64,000 nucleotides of DNA from Hypericum androsaemum (Eukaryota; Streptophyta; Magnoliopsida; Malpighiales; Hypericaceae): positions 5,510,707 through 5,574,706 of the forward strand of contig OZ023182.1 of assembly GCA_963995505.1 (NCBI GenBank). Direction: 5' to 3'. Shown piece after piece: positions 25,274-37,456 of this stretch. Position 1 is the stretch's first letter. Every line of letters begins with the position of its first letter. Made by a program: the position numbers and the translations under genes. The notes under the pieces are model-generated. The model saw only the letters and a list, made by a program, of their open reading frames with translations, did not search any database and was not told the origin of the DNA.

Positions 25274-27385
25274 ATGGCCCCAAATGGATGTGCCTCTCCC
25301 GTCCAATCTTTTCCTGACCAACCTCACTGGAGGAAGGCTGCCGAGTCCCTTGCGTGCTCCCATTTCGATGAGGTCTCCAAGATGGTGTCCGAGTTTTCCA
25401 ACACGGAGACCGTTGACATCCAGGGGACGACCTTGACAGTTGCTCAGGTCACTGCCGTTGCACGTCGAGGCGAAGTCCAGGTTCACCTCGACGAGGCAGC
25501 GGCACGTGACCGAGTGGCAAGGAGCGCGGAGTGGGTGGCCACGAACATCGCTAAAGGCACGGATACCTACGGTGTCACCACCGGATTCGGTGCAACTTCC
25601 CACAGAAGGACAAACAAAACAGCTGATCTCCAAGCCGAGCTCATCAGGTTCCTGAATGCAGGAGTCATCGGAAAGGAGAACCTTCCCACGAGTTACTCCA
25701 AGGCAGCTATGCTTGTCAGGACTAATACGCTGATGCAGGGCTACTCGGGTATCCGTTGGGAGATACTTGATTCTGTTGCCAAGCTGATGAACCTTAACTT
25801 GATCCCTAAGCTTCCTCTGAGAGGGACCGTTACAGCTTCGGGCGATCTCGTCCCGTTGTCTTACATTGCTGGCTTGATCACTGGCCGACATAATTCGAGG
25901 GTGGTCACCCCTGAAGGGGGCGAGATCACAGCCATAGAGGCCCTGAAAAGGGCTGGACTTTCTGCTCCTTTTGAGCTCCAGGCAAAGGAAGGACTGGCCC
26001 TTGTTAATGGAACTGCTGTTGGATCCGCCGTGGCAGCGACTGTTTGCTTCGACGCCAATTTAATGGCTCTCTTGGCAGAAGTCCTCTCAGCTTTGTTCTG
26101 TGAGGCTATGCACGGGAAGGCAGAGTTCACCGATCCATTAACTCATGATCTGAAGCACCATCCGGGTCAGATTGAGGCTGCAGCTATCATGAAATCCCTG
26201 TTAGATGAGAGTGACTACATGAAGGAAGCGCAAATCCGCTACGAGAAGGATCCTCTTACCAAGCCTAAACAGGACAGGTACGCATTGAGAACCTCTCCTC
26301 AGTGGCTGGGGCCTCAGGTTGAAGTGATCCGTGCAGCTACCCACTCAATTGAGAGGGAGATCAACTCGGTCAATGACAATCCAATCATTGACGTGGCCAG
26401 AGACCTTGCTCTCCATGGAGGTAACTTCCAGGGGACACCTATCGGTGTTTCCATGGACAATCTCAGGATCGCCTTGGCTGCAATCGGGAAGCTCATGTTT
26501 GCTCAGTTCTCCGAGCTCGTTTGTGACTACTACAACAACGGCTTACCTTCAAACCTCAGCGGAGGGCCTAATCCAAGCCTGGATTACGGGCTCAAGGGTG
26601 CGGAGATCGCGATGGCGTCTTACTGCTCCGAGCTTCAGTACTTGGCAAACCCTGTGACTACTCATGTCCAAAGTGCGGAGCAGCACAACCAGGATGTGAA
26701 CTCTCTTGGGTTGATCTCCGCCCGGAAAAGCGCAGAGGCCATCGACATCCTGAAGCTAATGTCAGCTACCTACATGGTTGGACTTTGCCAGGCGATTGAT
26801 CTGAGGCACTTGGAGGAGAATATGAAGGAGGTGATGAAACAGGTCCTGAGGCAAGTGATCAGGAAGACCCTTTACGTAGCCGAAGATGGATCTCTAATGG
26901 AGTCTCGTTTCTGTGAGAAAGAACTCCTCCAGGTCATTGACCATCTTCCTGTATTCTCCTATCTTGACGACCCCACTAATCCATCCTACCAGCTCCTCCC
27001 TACCCTTCAAGAGGTTCTCGTTAAGAAAGCTCTAGCTAAAGACCCGGAAGCTGGAACCCGTGATGAAGTTGGTTACTCTGTCTTCAAGAAGATACCGATC
27101 TTTGTGGAGGAGCTGAAGGTGAGACTAGGGGAAGAGGTAGAGAAGGCGAGAGAGAGATTCGATAATGGAGAATTCGGCATAGCCAACAGGATCAGCAAGT
27201 GCAGGACATACCCGATCTATCAGTTTGTGAGAGGTGAAGTCGGGACCGAGCTTCTGAGTGGGGCTAAGAAGATCAGCCCTGGAGAGGACATTGAGAAGGT
27301 TCATGAGGCTATCGAGGAAGGGAAACTAGGAGAGGTTCTGATGAGATGCTTGTCGAGTTGCAAGGAGTCAGATCGTTTATTCTAG
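25274..27385 (+). CDS. PAL: Phenylalanine ammonia-lyase, copy 2 (PAL2), intronless, 703 aa
   Basis: Same enzyme as PAL1, complete and open. MIO triad at residues 188-190, catalytic Tyr at 99 and the Phe specificity residue at 126. It is 12 residues shorter than PAL1 because the segment between SFP and QPHWRK is missing near the N-terminus, outside the catalytic core. Differences from PAL1 are conservative (for example VDIQG for VGIQG, GTVTAS for GTITAS, MESRF for LLESRF, YQLL for YNLL). About 1.97 kb from 25323 to 27291 is collinear with PAL3 without an indel, and I saw no mismatch in the blocks I compared. It is probably transcribed from its own TATA-containing promoter. Confidence 0.97.
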   Translation: MAPNGCASPVQSFPDQPHWRKAAESLACSHFDEVSKMVSEFSNTETVDIQGTTLTVAQVTAVARRGEVQVHLDEAAARDRVARSAEWVATNIAKGTDTYGVTTGFGATSHRRTNKTADLQAELIRFLNAGVIGKENLPTSYSKAAMLVRTNTLMQGYSGIRWEILDSVAKLMNLNLIPKLPLRGTVTASGDLVPLSYIAGLITGRHNSRVVTPEGGEITAIEALKRAGLSAPFELQAKEGLALVNGTAVGSAVAATVCFDANLMALLAEVLSALFCEAMHGKAEFTDPLTHDLKHHPGQIEAAAIMKSLLDESDYMKEAQIRYEKDPLTKPKQDRYALRTSPQWLGPQVEVIRAATHSIEREINSVNDNPIIDVARDLALHGGNFQGTPIGVSMDNLRIALAAIGKLMFAQFSELVCDYYNNGLPSNLSGGPNPSLDYGLKGAEIAMASYCSELQYLANPVTTHVQSAEQHNQDVNSLGLISARKSAEAIDILKLMSATYMVGLCQAIDLRHLEENMKEVMKQVLRQVIRKTLYVAEDGSLMESRFCEKELLQVIDHLPVFSYLDDPTNPSYQLLPTLQEVLVKKALAKDPEAGTRDEVGYSVFKKIPIFVEELKVRLGEEVEKARERFDNGEFGIANRISKCRTYPIYQFVRGEVGTELLSGAKKISPGEDIEKVHEAIEEGKLGEVLMRCLSSCKESDRLF

Positions 27386-28520
27386 AGCAAGACATGATTA
27401 ATTTACTACTCCTTGATTAAGCTGTTCCATTGTTCTGGGGGACCTCCTAAGAGATGGAGGGGCTAATGTAATTCTTATTTTTTTTTTCATTGAACATCTT
27501 TTGCGCTAATAGCATCAAGTTGTAAGAAAAGGAAGATACTCAGCATTTCATTGCAATGACTTACTTGGCTTTACCATTTTCTCGGTTCTACTTGAAAACT
27601 TTGACAAGATAGTTTAACTAACTTCTAACATGGCAATGTCAAGAACAGAGGAAAAAAGAGAAACACAACAGATGCAAATCATACTGCCTCTCACCTCGGC
27701 AATGTTTCCAGGAACACGAAGAGTCTCCATTTGAAACGAACGATTCGTGCGTACTGTTACTGATGTCAATGGTTGCTTCATCACTTGTCGGAGGCAGTAT
27801 ATACCTAAGTTTCATCACTTCATCATATAACCCAAGTTTATGGTGTTCCTAAGAATCTCCCTTCGTAACGGTTCGTGGTCTCGTTGGTGCAGCCACAACA
27901 ATGGCAATAAATGTCAGCTCTTCTTTCCTCAACATTATATCACTAGAATGGTCCAGTACTCCTGCCTTCATTTTCACTCACCATGCCAGCCCAAAACAGA
28001 TGCAGCTTTAGTTGACATAAAGTGCGCCTGCAGACTAAATCAACCTTGACAAATTAAAAACTCATGTGCACACTTCTCTTTTGAGCCAAAGGGACGTCAA
28101 CTTTAAAATAACCACCCGATGTCATGTCATCATTCAAATCCGATTACGTCAGAATCTTTATATTTAATCTAAAAAATTAGTAAATTTTCAAACTCTTAAA
28201 AATTATCTCAGCAGACTTCCACAATGCAGCGCTCAACACAAAATCTATTTCCCCTAAAAGTAGATTATTTGAGCCAATTGGGTCGGAAAACATACGTGGA
28301 ATGACGCCGAGGAACGGACGGAGGTGGGGCCCGCCGTAGTCTACCTCTACTGGGGAGGAGGCAGTTACTGCGAAGCGGAGGATAGCGGGACCCACCTCCA
28401 ACGCAGATTTGGGCGATCCTCCTACTGGTACGCGCAGTAATCGTCATTATGCTTTTAATATTTTTAGGGCGTTTAGGGATTCCGGCTAATTAATTAGATT
28501 CGAAAGGAGAGGGGTCGCAA
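27386..28520. other. PAL2 3' flank; duplicated near PAL3 and, inverted, near PAL4
   Basis: Homology with the PAL3 flank continues to about 27,922 (ending AATAAATGTCAGCTCTT). The part 27600-27730 and, after a gap, 28265-28515 reappear in reverse orientation at 44085-44460, so the PAL4 unit includes this downstream DNA. The GC-rich part 28290-28440 may be a former promoter or leader of something lost; no gene recognised. Confidence 0.6.
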
Positions 28521-29215
28521 GCTTTGGAATGAGGAATTAATCAAATTTCGGTTTAGTGCGATTTGACCCGTTCAAATACATATAAGTAGTTACAAATTTT
28601 ATCTGATCCATTGTGGTTCGTTTCAATATTTTCGCAGTATGATTCATAGTAAAATACTGTTAGTGTTAAGTATTATATATGAAGCTATTTTAAATATGTT
28701 TGCTCTATTGCAAAATTCAAAATCCAAACTTTCTTCAGAAAATTGAAGTTATTTATCTATTAGACAATTCTTGTTGATTAAAATGACGATGTTTGACTCC
28801 AATGAATCTAGTATGCTGGAACTGTTGTGGGTTGGGGGCACCACGAGCAGTTCGTCAGTTGCGCAGGTTAGTCTCAACCTGCAGGTCCCAGCTCTTGTTT
28901 CTTTATGAGACCAGAGTCTTTGCTAGATGGCGATTTACTGAGTATTACGGTTGGCCGAGAACGGAGAATAAAGGCTTGTCTTGGGATCTATTGAGAAGAT
29001 CGAGGGATGCATCTAGCTTGCCATAGATTTGTGGAGGAGATTTCAATGAGATATTGGCCTAGAAGGGGGGATTTGGATTCAGGGGGGACTACATAAAAAT
29101 CATCCACATGGTATGGACTAAATATGGACCTTTAGATTTGATCAAATTCTTTTTTACAGATCTGATGGTCAGAATCTGTTGAGGATATTTTCGAGTTTTT
29201 ATCCAAACATACTCA

Positions 29216-29599
29216 TTAGGGTTCCACCCTTTTTTTATATAATCTCACAAAAAAAATATAGTCCCCCCTCCTTCCCCGCCGCTCCCCCCCCCCCCCCCCC
29301 CCCCTCCCCCACTCGAGGAAGACGAAGGGGTTGAACCCCTCTGCGTTGGCGTCGCCGGAGGATGAAGGGAAGAGCGAGCGCGGAGGGGAAATAGCTCCCG
29401 ACGAGGAGGCGAGGCCGCCGAAGAGGAGTTGATCGAAGGGGCTAGGGTTAGGGTTAGGGTTAGGGCTAGTGGTGTCGATTTCTTCGAGGAAGCCGCTGCG
29501 GCAGGTAGGGCAGGAGAGTTCGCCTGCGGCGGGGGAGGACGGCGCCGGGATCGTAACCGTATGGTTGCACTTGTGGCAGAAGTACATCTGCTCCGACAT
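29216..29599 (-). pseudogene. Captured N-terminal fragment of a RING-type E3 ubiquitin ligase (zinc-ribbon/BCA2-like)
   Basis: The minus-strand frame begins MSEQMYFCHKCNHTV and SCPTCRSGFLEE: two CxxC pairs, the N-terminal zinc ribbon of the plant BCA2/RING1-like E3 family. It continues to EGFNPFVFL, a motif that normally leads into the conserved middle of these proteins. There the similarity stops at a C21 homopolymer (29284-29304, G on the coding strand). The RING domain is absent. Its location inside a LINE suggests a transposed gene fragment rather than a working gene. A TTAGGG-like run at 29441-29468 encodes a Pro-Asn repeat. Confidence 0.65.
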
Positions 29600-30055
29600 G
29601 GCGATGAATTTTAAGGGTATAATATAATATTAAAAGGGAACTGATTGATTTTTTTCAATTTTTTTAAAATATTTTTTGTGGTTTTTGTTTGGTGGGGAGA
29701 AGAGGAAGTGGGAGGAGGGGAATTTTTGGTGAACTAGCCGCGAAGGAATTGACCTGGAGTTGGAGATAAGGGTAAAATCAGGAATTCCTTGTTGTGTTTT
29801 TGGTTAAAATCTACCCTTTTTTAATACCATGTGGATCCAGGTGCTCTCCCCCGCTAGCCGCCCCAAAACGACAGGCTCGAACCCAGATTCCACGTCGTGG
29901 TGTGCTTATTTGGTCCAATACGTCTCACCTGTCTCTAGATCTTCAACCTCTCTATCTATGTCCCTTCAATTTTGTTGATCGTGGTGTGCTTATTCGTCAT
30001 CGTTTAGGGTTCTCGTTATATTAGGGGTAATATCTTCTTTCGAATAAAAAAATTC

Positions 30056-30405
30056 CTAGATGAATGACACCAATATTACAGTAGAATGATACCAATATCC
30101 TAGAACGATGATACCAATATTCGAGAAGAATGAAACTAATACATTCAAATGGTATACATTTTTACTTATAATGGGATACCAATATTGGAGAAGATGGAAA
30201 CCAATATCACGGTGGAATGAAACCAATATCATAGTAGAATGAAACCAATATCCGAGAAGATGGAGACCAATATCATAGTAGAATGAAACCAATAACATAG
30301 AAGATGAAAACCAATATCATAGTAGAATGAAACCAATATCATAGTAGAATGAAACCAATAGCATAGAAGATGAAAACCAATATCCGAGAAAATGAAAACC
30401 AATAT
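30056..30405. repeat. Minisatellite with core CCAATATC, about 22-bp units
   Basis: About 15 imperfect units of the type GAATGAAACCAATATCATAGTA and AGATGAAAACCAATATC. The same core dominates the much larger arrays at 52440-55010. The open frames across it on the minus strand are repeat artefacts. Confidence 0.85.
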
Positions 30406-30891
30406 TCTCACACTTGTATTTCCATAATTTGTATTATTTTGCTGATATTTTTTTAATTATTTTAATTATTGTATTTCCAATATTACCTCTATCCCTTTCA
30501 GTGGGGATTACCCATGTCCCCACTGAATTTGAACCCGGGGTGGTGGGTGGGTGGAGGTTTTGGGGAGATTTTGTAACTAGGAGGCGTTTGGACGAGTTCA
30601 GGGAAGCTATTCAGTTCTGCGGCTTATTGCAGCTTCATCACTCAGGTCTCTTCTATACGTGGGAAAATGGGCAAGAGGATGTGAGCTTTATCGAGAGCAA
30701 GTTGGATAGGGTATTTGCTACACAAGAGTGGTGTGATTTGTATCCAGCTTCTTGGGTGGAGGCACGACCTCAAATTTTGTCAGATCACTAACCGTTGCAT
30801 TGCAGGATATGGCGTGAGGAGGGGAGGGTGGTTGAGATGAGGTTTCATTTCGAGAAAATGTAGCTGCGACATGAGGATTTGACTAGACAGG

Positions 30892-32419
30892 TGATATGCG
30901 AGAAATTGACAAGCAAGTAAACACGCAAACAAATAGTATAGTGATTAAGTAAGATTTTTGAACTGAGGGTTGGAACACGAAATCTAAACAATTAATTATG
31001 TGAAGCAAAAAAATTAAAGGTTTATAAGGGTGTGAAAGTTTGCAAGTAAATAAACGAGATTGAAATCGTAAATAAAGAAGTTGTAAATTCAATGGAGACA
31101 AATGAGCACGATACCCTTATGAATTAATTACCTATGTCGAGATTATGGTTCTTATTAAGTCCCAACTAGTATCCGGAGTATTCTAATGCATCCCCCTAAT
31201 GCTTTCGCTCATTAGAGAGATAAAACTAAGATTGCAAAGGTTTAAGTTATTAATTAACACTTTCGCTCATCAATTAAGCTTAGAACTATACTAATCCAAA
31301 TTATGATGATTCCTCCTAGTGGGTTATTCTTACGATATCAAGACGTCTCATTAATACCTAAGAATATATTAATTAGTTTTTTCATTAATTCGAGTGCCTC
31401 TCGGTCCACTCTCATCAACTCTAATCATAACCTAAGTGATCAAGTTAGGCTAAGCATTAAGTATACCAATTAATAACTAATACTTAAGATATTCGAACCA
31501 TAAATTAACAGAGGTAATTAATCACATATTAGGGCATCACACTCTAAAAAAATCTACTCGCTAATCATGTTAACAAAGCAAGAGAAATCAATAGAAAATA
31601 TCATAACGAAAAGCATAAGTATAGGGAAAGAGGAGGCTTAGTCGTTCGAGCAAGCCTCCCAATCTCCTCCATGAAGCTTGACAGAAATTCTGACTTTATT
31701 GATTCCTAAGAGTTGTCTCAATGTTGCACTAGAAAGTATCCATTAAACCTAAGAGACTACTGGCATATATGTAGCCAAAGACCTAGCTAGAAAATAGGAA
31801 AAATCTAGAAGTCTTGCTAGCAAAGTAATGCAATAAATAAAATAATTATGATCCTAGGGGGCCGAAACAGTAGGCCAAAAGTCGAATATAATTGAAACGG
31901 GTCGAAATCCTAACTAAATAAGAAGTAAATTTTGTTTTGCCTCGTGGGACCTAGCGACCGATGTGTACCTAGCGGCCGCTAGGGGTCGATTTCTGGGGTC
32001 TTCTGTAACTCCCCCACCTAGCGATCGCTAGGTGGTCAGCGCCCGCCGGGTCTTGGTCAGCTTCGTCGAATCTTCGTATTTTGCATTTTTGACCCTTTTC
32101 TACTTCGAATTTGGCTTTGACTATAAAAGAAAAAATGTAGATTTGTCTTCAAGATTTCCAACGGTATCTTATTTGAAGTAGTCGAACACTCGAGCTGAAA
32201 GTTATGGCTCATGAAATATGATCCCTCGAAATTACCCCTCCAACGGTCTTTATTGAGCTCCATTTCCTATCACAAAATACGACAAGGGGTAAAAGTCTAC
32301 TCCATGATACAAATACATGAAAATGACATAAGACTCAACACAACTACATAAAAATAACCAAAAACATGACCTAACACAAACAAAATACGTAATGAATAGG
32401 TGAGTGTTTACACAATTAT
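30892..32419 (-). mobile_element. Probable solo LTR inserted in the LINE
   Basis: The interruption starts TGATATGCGAGAAATT and ends ACACAATTATCA on the + strand, giving TGATA...TATCA ends. The LINE reading frame is interrupted here and resumes just after it (LTRQV...|...KWRRLGRG). Length is about 1.53 kb, with no coding sequence. Orientation on the minus strand is guessed from its TGATAATTGTGTAAAC start. I could not match a clean 5-bp target duplication. Confidence 0.5.
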
Positions 32420-35400
32420 CAATAAGTGGAGGCGGCTTGGGCGGGGAAACATGGGGCAGAATTGAGTACACGGCTGGAGGCTTGTGGCCAAAACTTGTGG
32501 CTTTGGGATAGGTAGGTTTTTGGGCATATCGGGTAAACAAAAAGAAGGTTGGAGGAGATAAGCTCATTACATGCTATTTTACGTACAGGGGATATGAGGC
32601 AACGATTACAAGTTTTTCATCAGAAAAGGGAGGAGTTGTTAACCAAGGAAGAGACTATGTGGCACAAAGGGCATGAGTGGATTGATTACGGGAGGGTGAC
32701 ATGTACACTAGATTCTTTCATCAGAAGGCAAAGCATAGGGGAACAAGAAATGCTATATCAGAGATTAGTGATGAAGAGGGTGGGAAGGTGAGATGGTGAG
32801 AAGCGATTGAAGGGGTGTTTAGGAGGTTTTATATGTCTCTATATGTGACAGATGGAGGTGTAGAGGTGGGGACGATCACGGCTCAGGTGGGGGAATGTGT
32901 AATGCAGGAGATGTCAGCATTACTTACGGATCCGTATACAGCCAAAGAGGTGGTGGAGGCACTAGGAGAGATGCGTCCCACAAAGTCCCTTGGTCCTGAT
33001 GGCATGTCACCTATATTTTTTCAGAAGATGTGGAACGTGGTAAGTCCAACAGTCATTAGTTGTGTTTTGGGAGTTTTGAATGAGGGTCATAATCTGGGTA
33101 CACTGAATGATACTATCATTGATCCCCAAGGTAAAGTGCCCCGTAACCTGTGCGGAGCATCGGCCCATAAGTTTGTGTAATGTGGTAGTCAAGATATTAA
33201 AAGGCCATCACGAATCGACTGAAAGGTGTGCTTCCCTCCATTATTCATGACAACCAGAGTGCCTTTGTTCCTGGTAGATTAATTACAGATAATGCGTTAG
33301 TTACTTTAGAGGCTTATCACTATCTGAAGATGCGAAAGCACAGGTGGCGAGATTTTTGTGCTTTTAAGCTAGATATGATGAAAGCTTATGATAGTGTGGA
33401 GTGGGGTTTCTTGGAGCAGATGATGGGGGCCCTGGGTTTTAAAGCATCTTTTTTTAGGCTGGTTATGAGGTGGGTTTGCTCGGTCCGATATGTGGTTCAT
33501 GTCAATGGCCAAGTGGGAGAATACTTCTCTTCGGGGAGAGGGCTGAGACAGGGTGATCCACTATCTCCTTATTTATTCTTAATTTGTGCGAAAGGTTTGA
33601 CGGTGCTATTGGGACATGCTGAAGAGGTACGGGCTTTACGTGGATTGCGGATTGCTCGTAGGGCTCATTTGGTTACCCACTTGTTCTTTGCAGATGATTC
33701 ATTGTTGTTTGCTCGGGAGGCTGAATCAGATTTACGCTGTATTTCAGAGGTGTTGGATGTATATGAGAGGGCATCTTGCCAAAAGGTGAATTTGCAAAAG
33801 CACAGCATTACTTTCAACCGCAATATTCCGGAAGAGGACATGGTAAGATTGTGTGAGATGATATGGGTATAATTGGGGCACGAGGTGGACACCTATCTTG
33901 GGCTTCCAATGATCATAGGTCGGTCAAAAAAGGAAGTTTTTACTATGATTGAGGATTGGGTGGATGCAAAGATGGGGTCTTGGAAGGAGAAATTCTTGAT
34001 GAGGGCGGGCAGGGAGACCTTGATAAACATGAGTGTTAATTCTGACGTATGTGATGAGCTATTTTTGTATCCCTGAGGAGATGTGTGATCGGATAGAAAA
34101 GAAGTTATGTGGGTTCTATTGGGGCACCACCACTGACCGACAATGCACTGGAGTAATTGGCCTCGTATGTGTCGTTCTAAGGCAGAGGGTGGGCTCAGAT
34201 TTTGTAGGTTGTTGAACTTTAATAAAGCTCTCCTGGCAAAGTAGGCCTGGCGGTTACTGTGTAATCCGGACACCCTTGTAGCACAAGTTTTGAAGGCAAG
34301 GTATTATTCGAGATGCAGCATCTTGGATGCCTCGGTGGGTTACACTCCCAGTTATGCTTGGTGGAGCATAGTGGAGGATTTATCAGTCCTGTCGCCTCAT
34401 TTGGAGTGGAGGATAGGAGACGGACAAGAGGTAAAGGTTTGGGAGGACAAATGGATTCCATGTACCAATTCAGGATACCCCCGCTATTTGTACCCGGGGT
34501 CTGTTGGAGTGCGATTGGTGGCAGACCTTTTGGTGGCGGTTGAAGCTAGGTGGAACGAAGGGGTGCTGAGGAGGTTATTTGAAGAGGAGGATGTCAGTCG
34601 AATACTCACAGTTCCATTGAGTGTTCGTTAAAATTATGACGTGTAGAGGTAGAGACACACACGTGATGGATTATATTTTGTACGGAGTGGTTACTACGTG
34701 GATTTCCAATCATGGTGGGAAGGCTTGGAGTTGGCGGGTTAGGTTATTCTGAGAGGTGAAGTTTGGAAGCTTTGTTGGAGCATAGGTTGCCCTCCTCGCA
34801 TCACCTCATTTTTATGGCAGGCTCTTGGTGATTCCCTCCCCCTGCGAACGATAGAGGGATTGAGGTAGACGTAAGATGTTCTTTTTGTGGTGGGGCTTCG
34901 GAGACAGCTGTGCACCTCTTCTTCACTTGTGCAGTTTCAAAAGGAATTTGGCGAGATGCAGGGATGCATGTTCATAATCTGGTCGCGACTGAGTTTGTGA
35001 AAACCTGTGCGCAGGTATGGCGAGATGGGGAGGGAGAGGAACGGGGGCGAAGGGCGATAATTATGTGGGGTATCTGGAAGCTGAGGAATGGGATAGTGTT
35101 TGCAGGTGATACGTTGCGCTCGGCCTCAGAGATGGTGGGGGCGGCGATCAACTTGTGGCATGACTACTTGGTGGCGAATGTGCGTGAGTCGCACACTCGA
35201 GTTTGATGACATGCGAAGTGGCTGCCACCAATGCAGGGTTGGTTGAAAATTAATACTGATGCAGGTATAGGGGCAAGTGGACAGGGTCAGATAGGTGTGA
35301 TGGTGCGAGATCATGATGGATCCTTTATATTTGGGAGGGCGAAGGAGGTGCCTAACATTGTTCATCCGCTGTTATTGGAGGCATGTGGAATACGTGCTGG

Positions 35401-36338
35401 TGTGGAAATAGCGGTGAATAAGGCGCTCTCGAGGGTGGTGATTGAATCTGACTGTCTATCTTTGGTTCAAGCTCTTAGTAGGGACAGTCAAGATAGGAGT
35501 GACTTGGCAAATATTATGACAGATTGCAAGGAGATGGCTCTTGTTTTGACTGAATGTTGATTCCAGTATGCAAGCAGAGAGATGAATGGAGCTGCACATG
35601 GCTTGGCTAAGTTAGTGTTGGCCTCGGGTGCGAGGTGTTTGGATTTCATGGATGCTCCAAACTTCATGGCAGAGGCACTTGATCGTGATGCTTCTGGGGT
35701 TGGGATTGGATAGTAGGATAGGTTTGGGTGGGGTTCTCAGTTTCTATTCTTGCAGGGGATAGGTATATCAAGGGTCAGTGTGTATTGCTCATTATCTCGC
35801 AGTATTATCACTAGTATGCTCTTTTCGCTACACTAGATTTTTTCGTGAGGGCGAGTTTTACTAGTGTAGGTTTTACCGAAATCGGCTACTACAACCTGAT
35901 ACTTGTACTGGGGGAGCTTTACACATAGAGGGAATTATCTTTACAGGAATGTGTTCACATACTGTGTTTCTTTTAACACTTAGCAAAGGTAGATTATCTG
36001 TTTTTTAGTATTGAGATGTTCGGAGGGTAGATTAGTTTTGATCAAGTTATCTCAGTAGATAAGCGTTGATTTATGATCTGATGTTGGTATAGGCTGTGGT
36101 ATTGTATTAGGTTTTATGCTCATGATTAATGAAGATAATTGTTTATCCCTAAAAAAAAATGCTTTAGTTTTATCATCCATGCTATTCAATATTCGAATAT
36201 CTTATTTATCATTGTTTTTATATTTTTTTTTAACTGCATAGTGATCGGTTTAAAATATGTCAAATTAAAAAGTACCGAAGTAAATTGTGGCCCAGATATA
36301 ATGACCAACAAAATGGAGAAAAATACACAAGTATGATA

Positions 36339-37456
36339 TAGTGGGAAGTAACATGCCATTTTCTTGCATCGAATCGTTGTTATTCGTTAAGATTATTTTT
36401 CACTGTTCATTTTGCAGGTCGCTAGTCACACCTCGAAAACAAGTTTTTTTTATCTTACTCAAGATATTGAGAGTTCAATAAATGTTAAGAGAATTTGGCT
36501 CAACGAATATATGAGTATCGGTTAATTTCAAACCACCTTAATAGCCGAATGGATTTGGGGTCGGGATAAAATGCCCGGTCAATAATCAAGATCGGGTCTT
36601 ACTAGGAAAAGCAAACGAAGCTGCTTCCCAACAACCAAAACAATAGCTATTTCCATTCAGGCGAGCTAATTCTAATTTGGGTCTTTTAATAACCCAAACG
36701 TGTGTGACAACCAAAACACTGTATCATATATCACTTGATTGTTCATTCAACAACTATCGATGTTTAAAGCTTTTCAACGACCAAACTTAGGCGACAATGT
36801 CTAGTCAACTATCTCAGCCAAATTTTAAAATATAACTAATTATATGGTTAATATCCTATGTCGACTATCCAATCACTTGGGTGCTCGCTATCCTTATTAG
36901 ATAACACAAGGTTTCTGAGAAATTAAAAAGAATTTACATAAAATTGAATACGGTAAATTGAAAACCACCATTCAATTTTTTGAATGCCTTTTAACCTTCT
37001 GCAACTTCATTCAATTTTTCGAGACCAGCAAAGCTAAAGAACTTCATAGAAAATTAAAACACCATCTTTTACATTTACATAATTGTAGATTTAAAGTTGT
37101 AGTGTAAAATTATATATCACGTATTCAACAACACAACTTGGCGACTATGTCTAAGTCAAACTAATCTCAGCCATTATTAAAAAAAAGAGAACCAAGCTTC
37201 CTTTCCTTTAACATGCAAACTCTGTCATTTTTATATCATTGCACTCCATTATAGACTTGGACCATTGACGAAGACATCAAACCCACAGGTAGCTTCACTC
37301 AGCTGGCCACCTATAAATATGATCCTCCAATTCCTCTTGAAACCCACAACCGAAGACAACTAACTAACTACAACAATTATCCATCTCCGAAAGAGGCATT
37401 ATCCCATCTAAACCAATCCCAATTTGCCTCAAATTCCCCCTCTTGTAAACATCACA
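36339..37456 (+). promoter_or_regulatory. PAL3 promoter
   Basis: Homologous to the PAL2 promoter from its left edge. The conserved block occurs at 36780-36822 (with one extra base: CTTAGGCGAC) and at 37130-37172. The TATA box TATAAATA is at 37312-37319. From about 37,335 the leader switches to the PAL1 type (CGAAGACAACTAACTAACTA; CCGAAAGAGGC). Confidence 0.6.

Larger units (their letters stand above)
28787..36160 (+). mobile_element. L1-type LINE between PAL2 and PAL3, interrupted by two insertions
   Basis: The ORF2 start is at about 28,799 (MNLVCWNCCGLGAPRAV), with GGDFNEIL near 29,035. Endonuclease resumes at 30530-30790 (LFYTWENG...), then RT at 32549-33872 with SLGPDG, QSAFVPGRLITDNAL, RQGDPLSPYLF and FFADDSLLF. 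A zf-RVT zinc knuckle follows at 34880-34960 (CSFCGGASE...HLFFTC) and a plant-type RNase H at 35231-35560 (INTDAGIG...). The 3' end has an A9 tail at 36151-36159. Stops and frameshifts make it inactive. It is interrupted at about 29090-30480 (RING gene fragment and minisatellite) and at about 30892-32419 (LTR-like sequence). Confidence 0.85.

Noticed and set aside
29441..29468. TTAGGG-like repeats as an interstitial telomere
   Set aside because: Only about three units, not the plant TTTAGGG type, and they fall in frame as a Pro-Asn repeat of the RING fragment.
29815..29905. tRNA-like or SINE B-box (GGGTTCGAGCC on the minus strand)
   Set aside because: No cloverleaf could be drawn around it and no A box at the right distance.
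30056..30411. Minus-strand open frames rich in 'YWFHSTMILVS'
   Set aside because: Translation of the CCAATATC minisatellite; not a protein.
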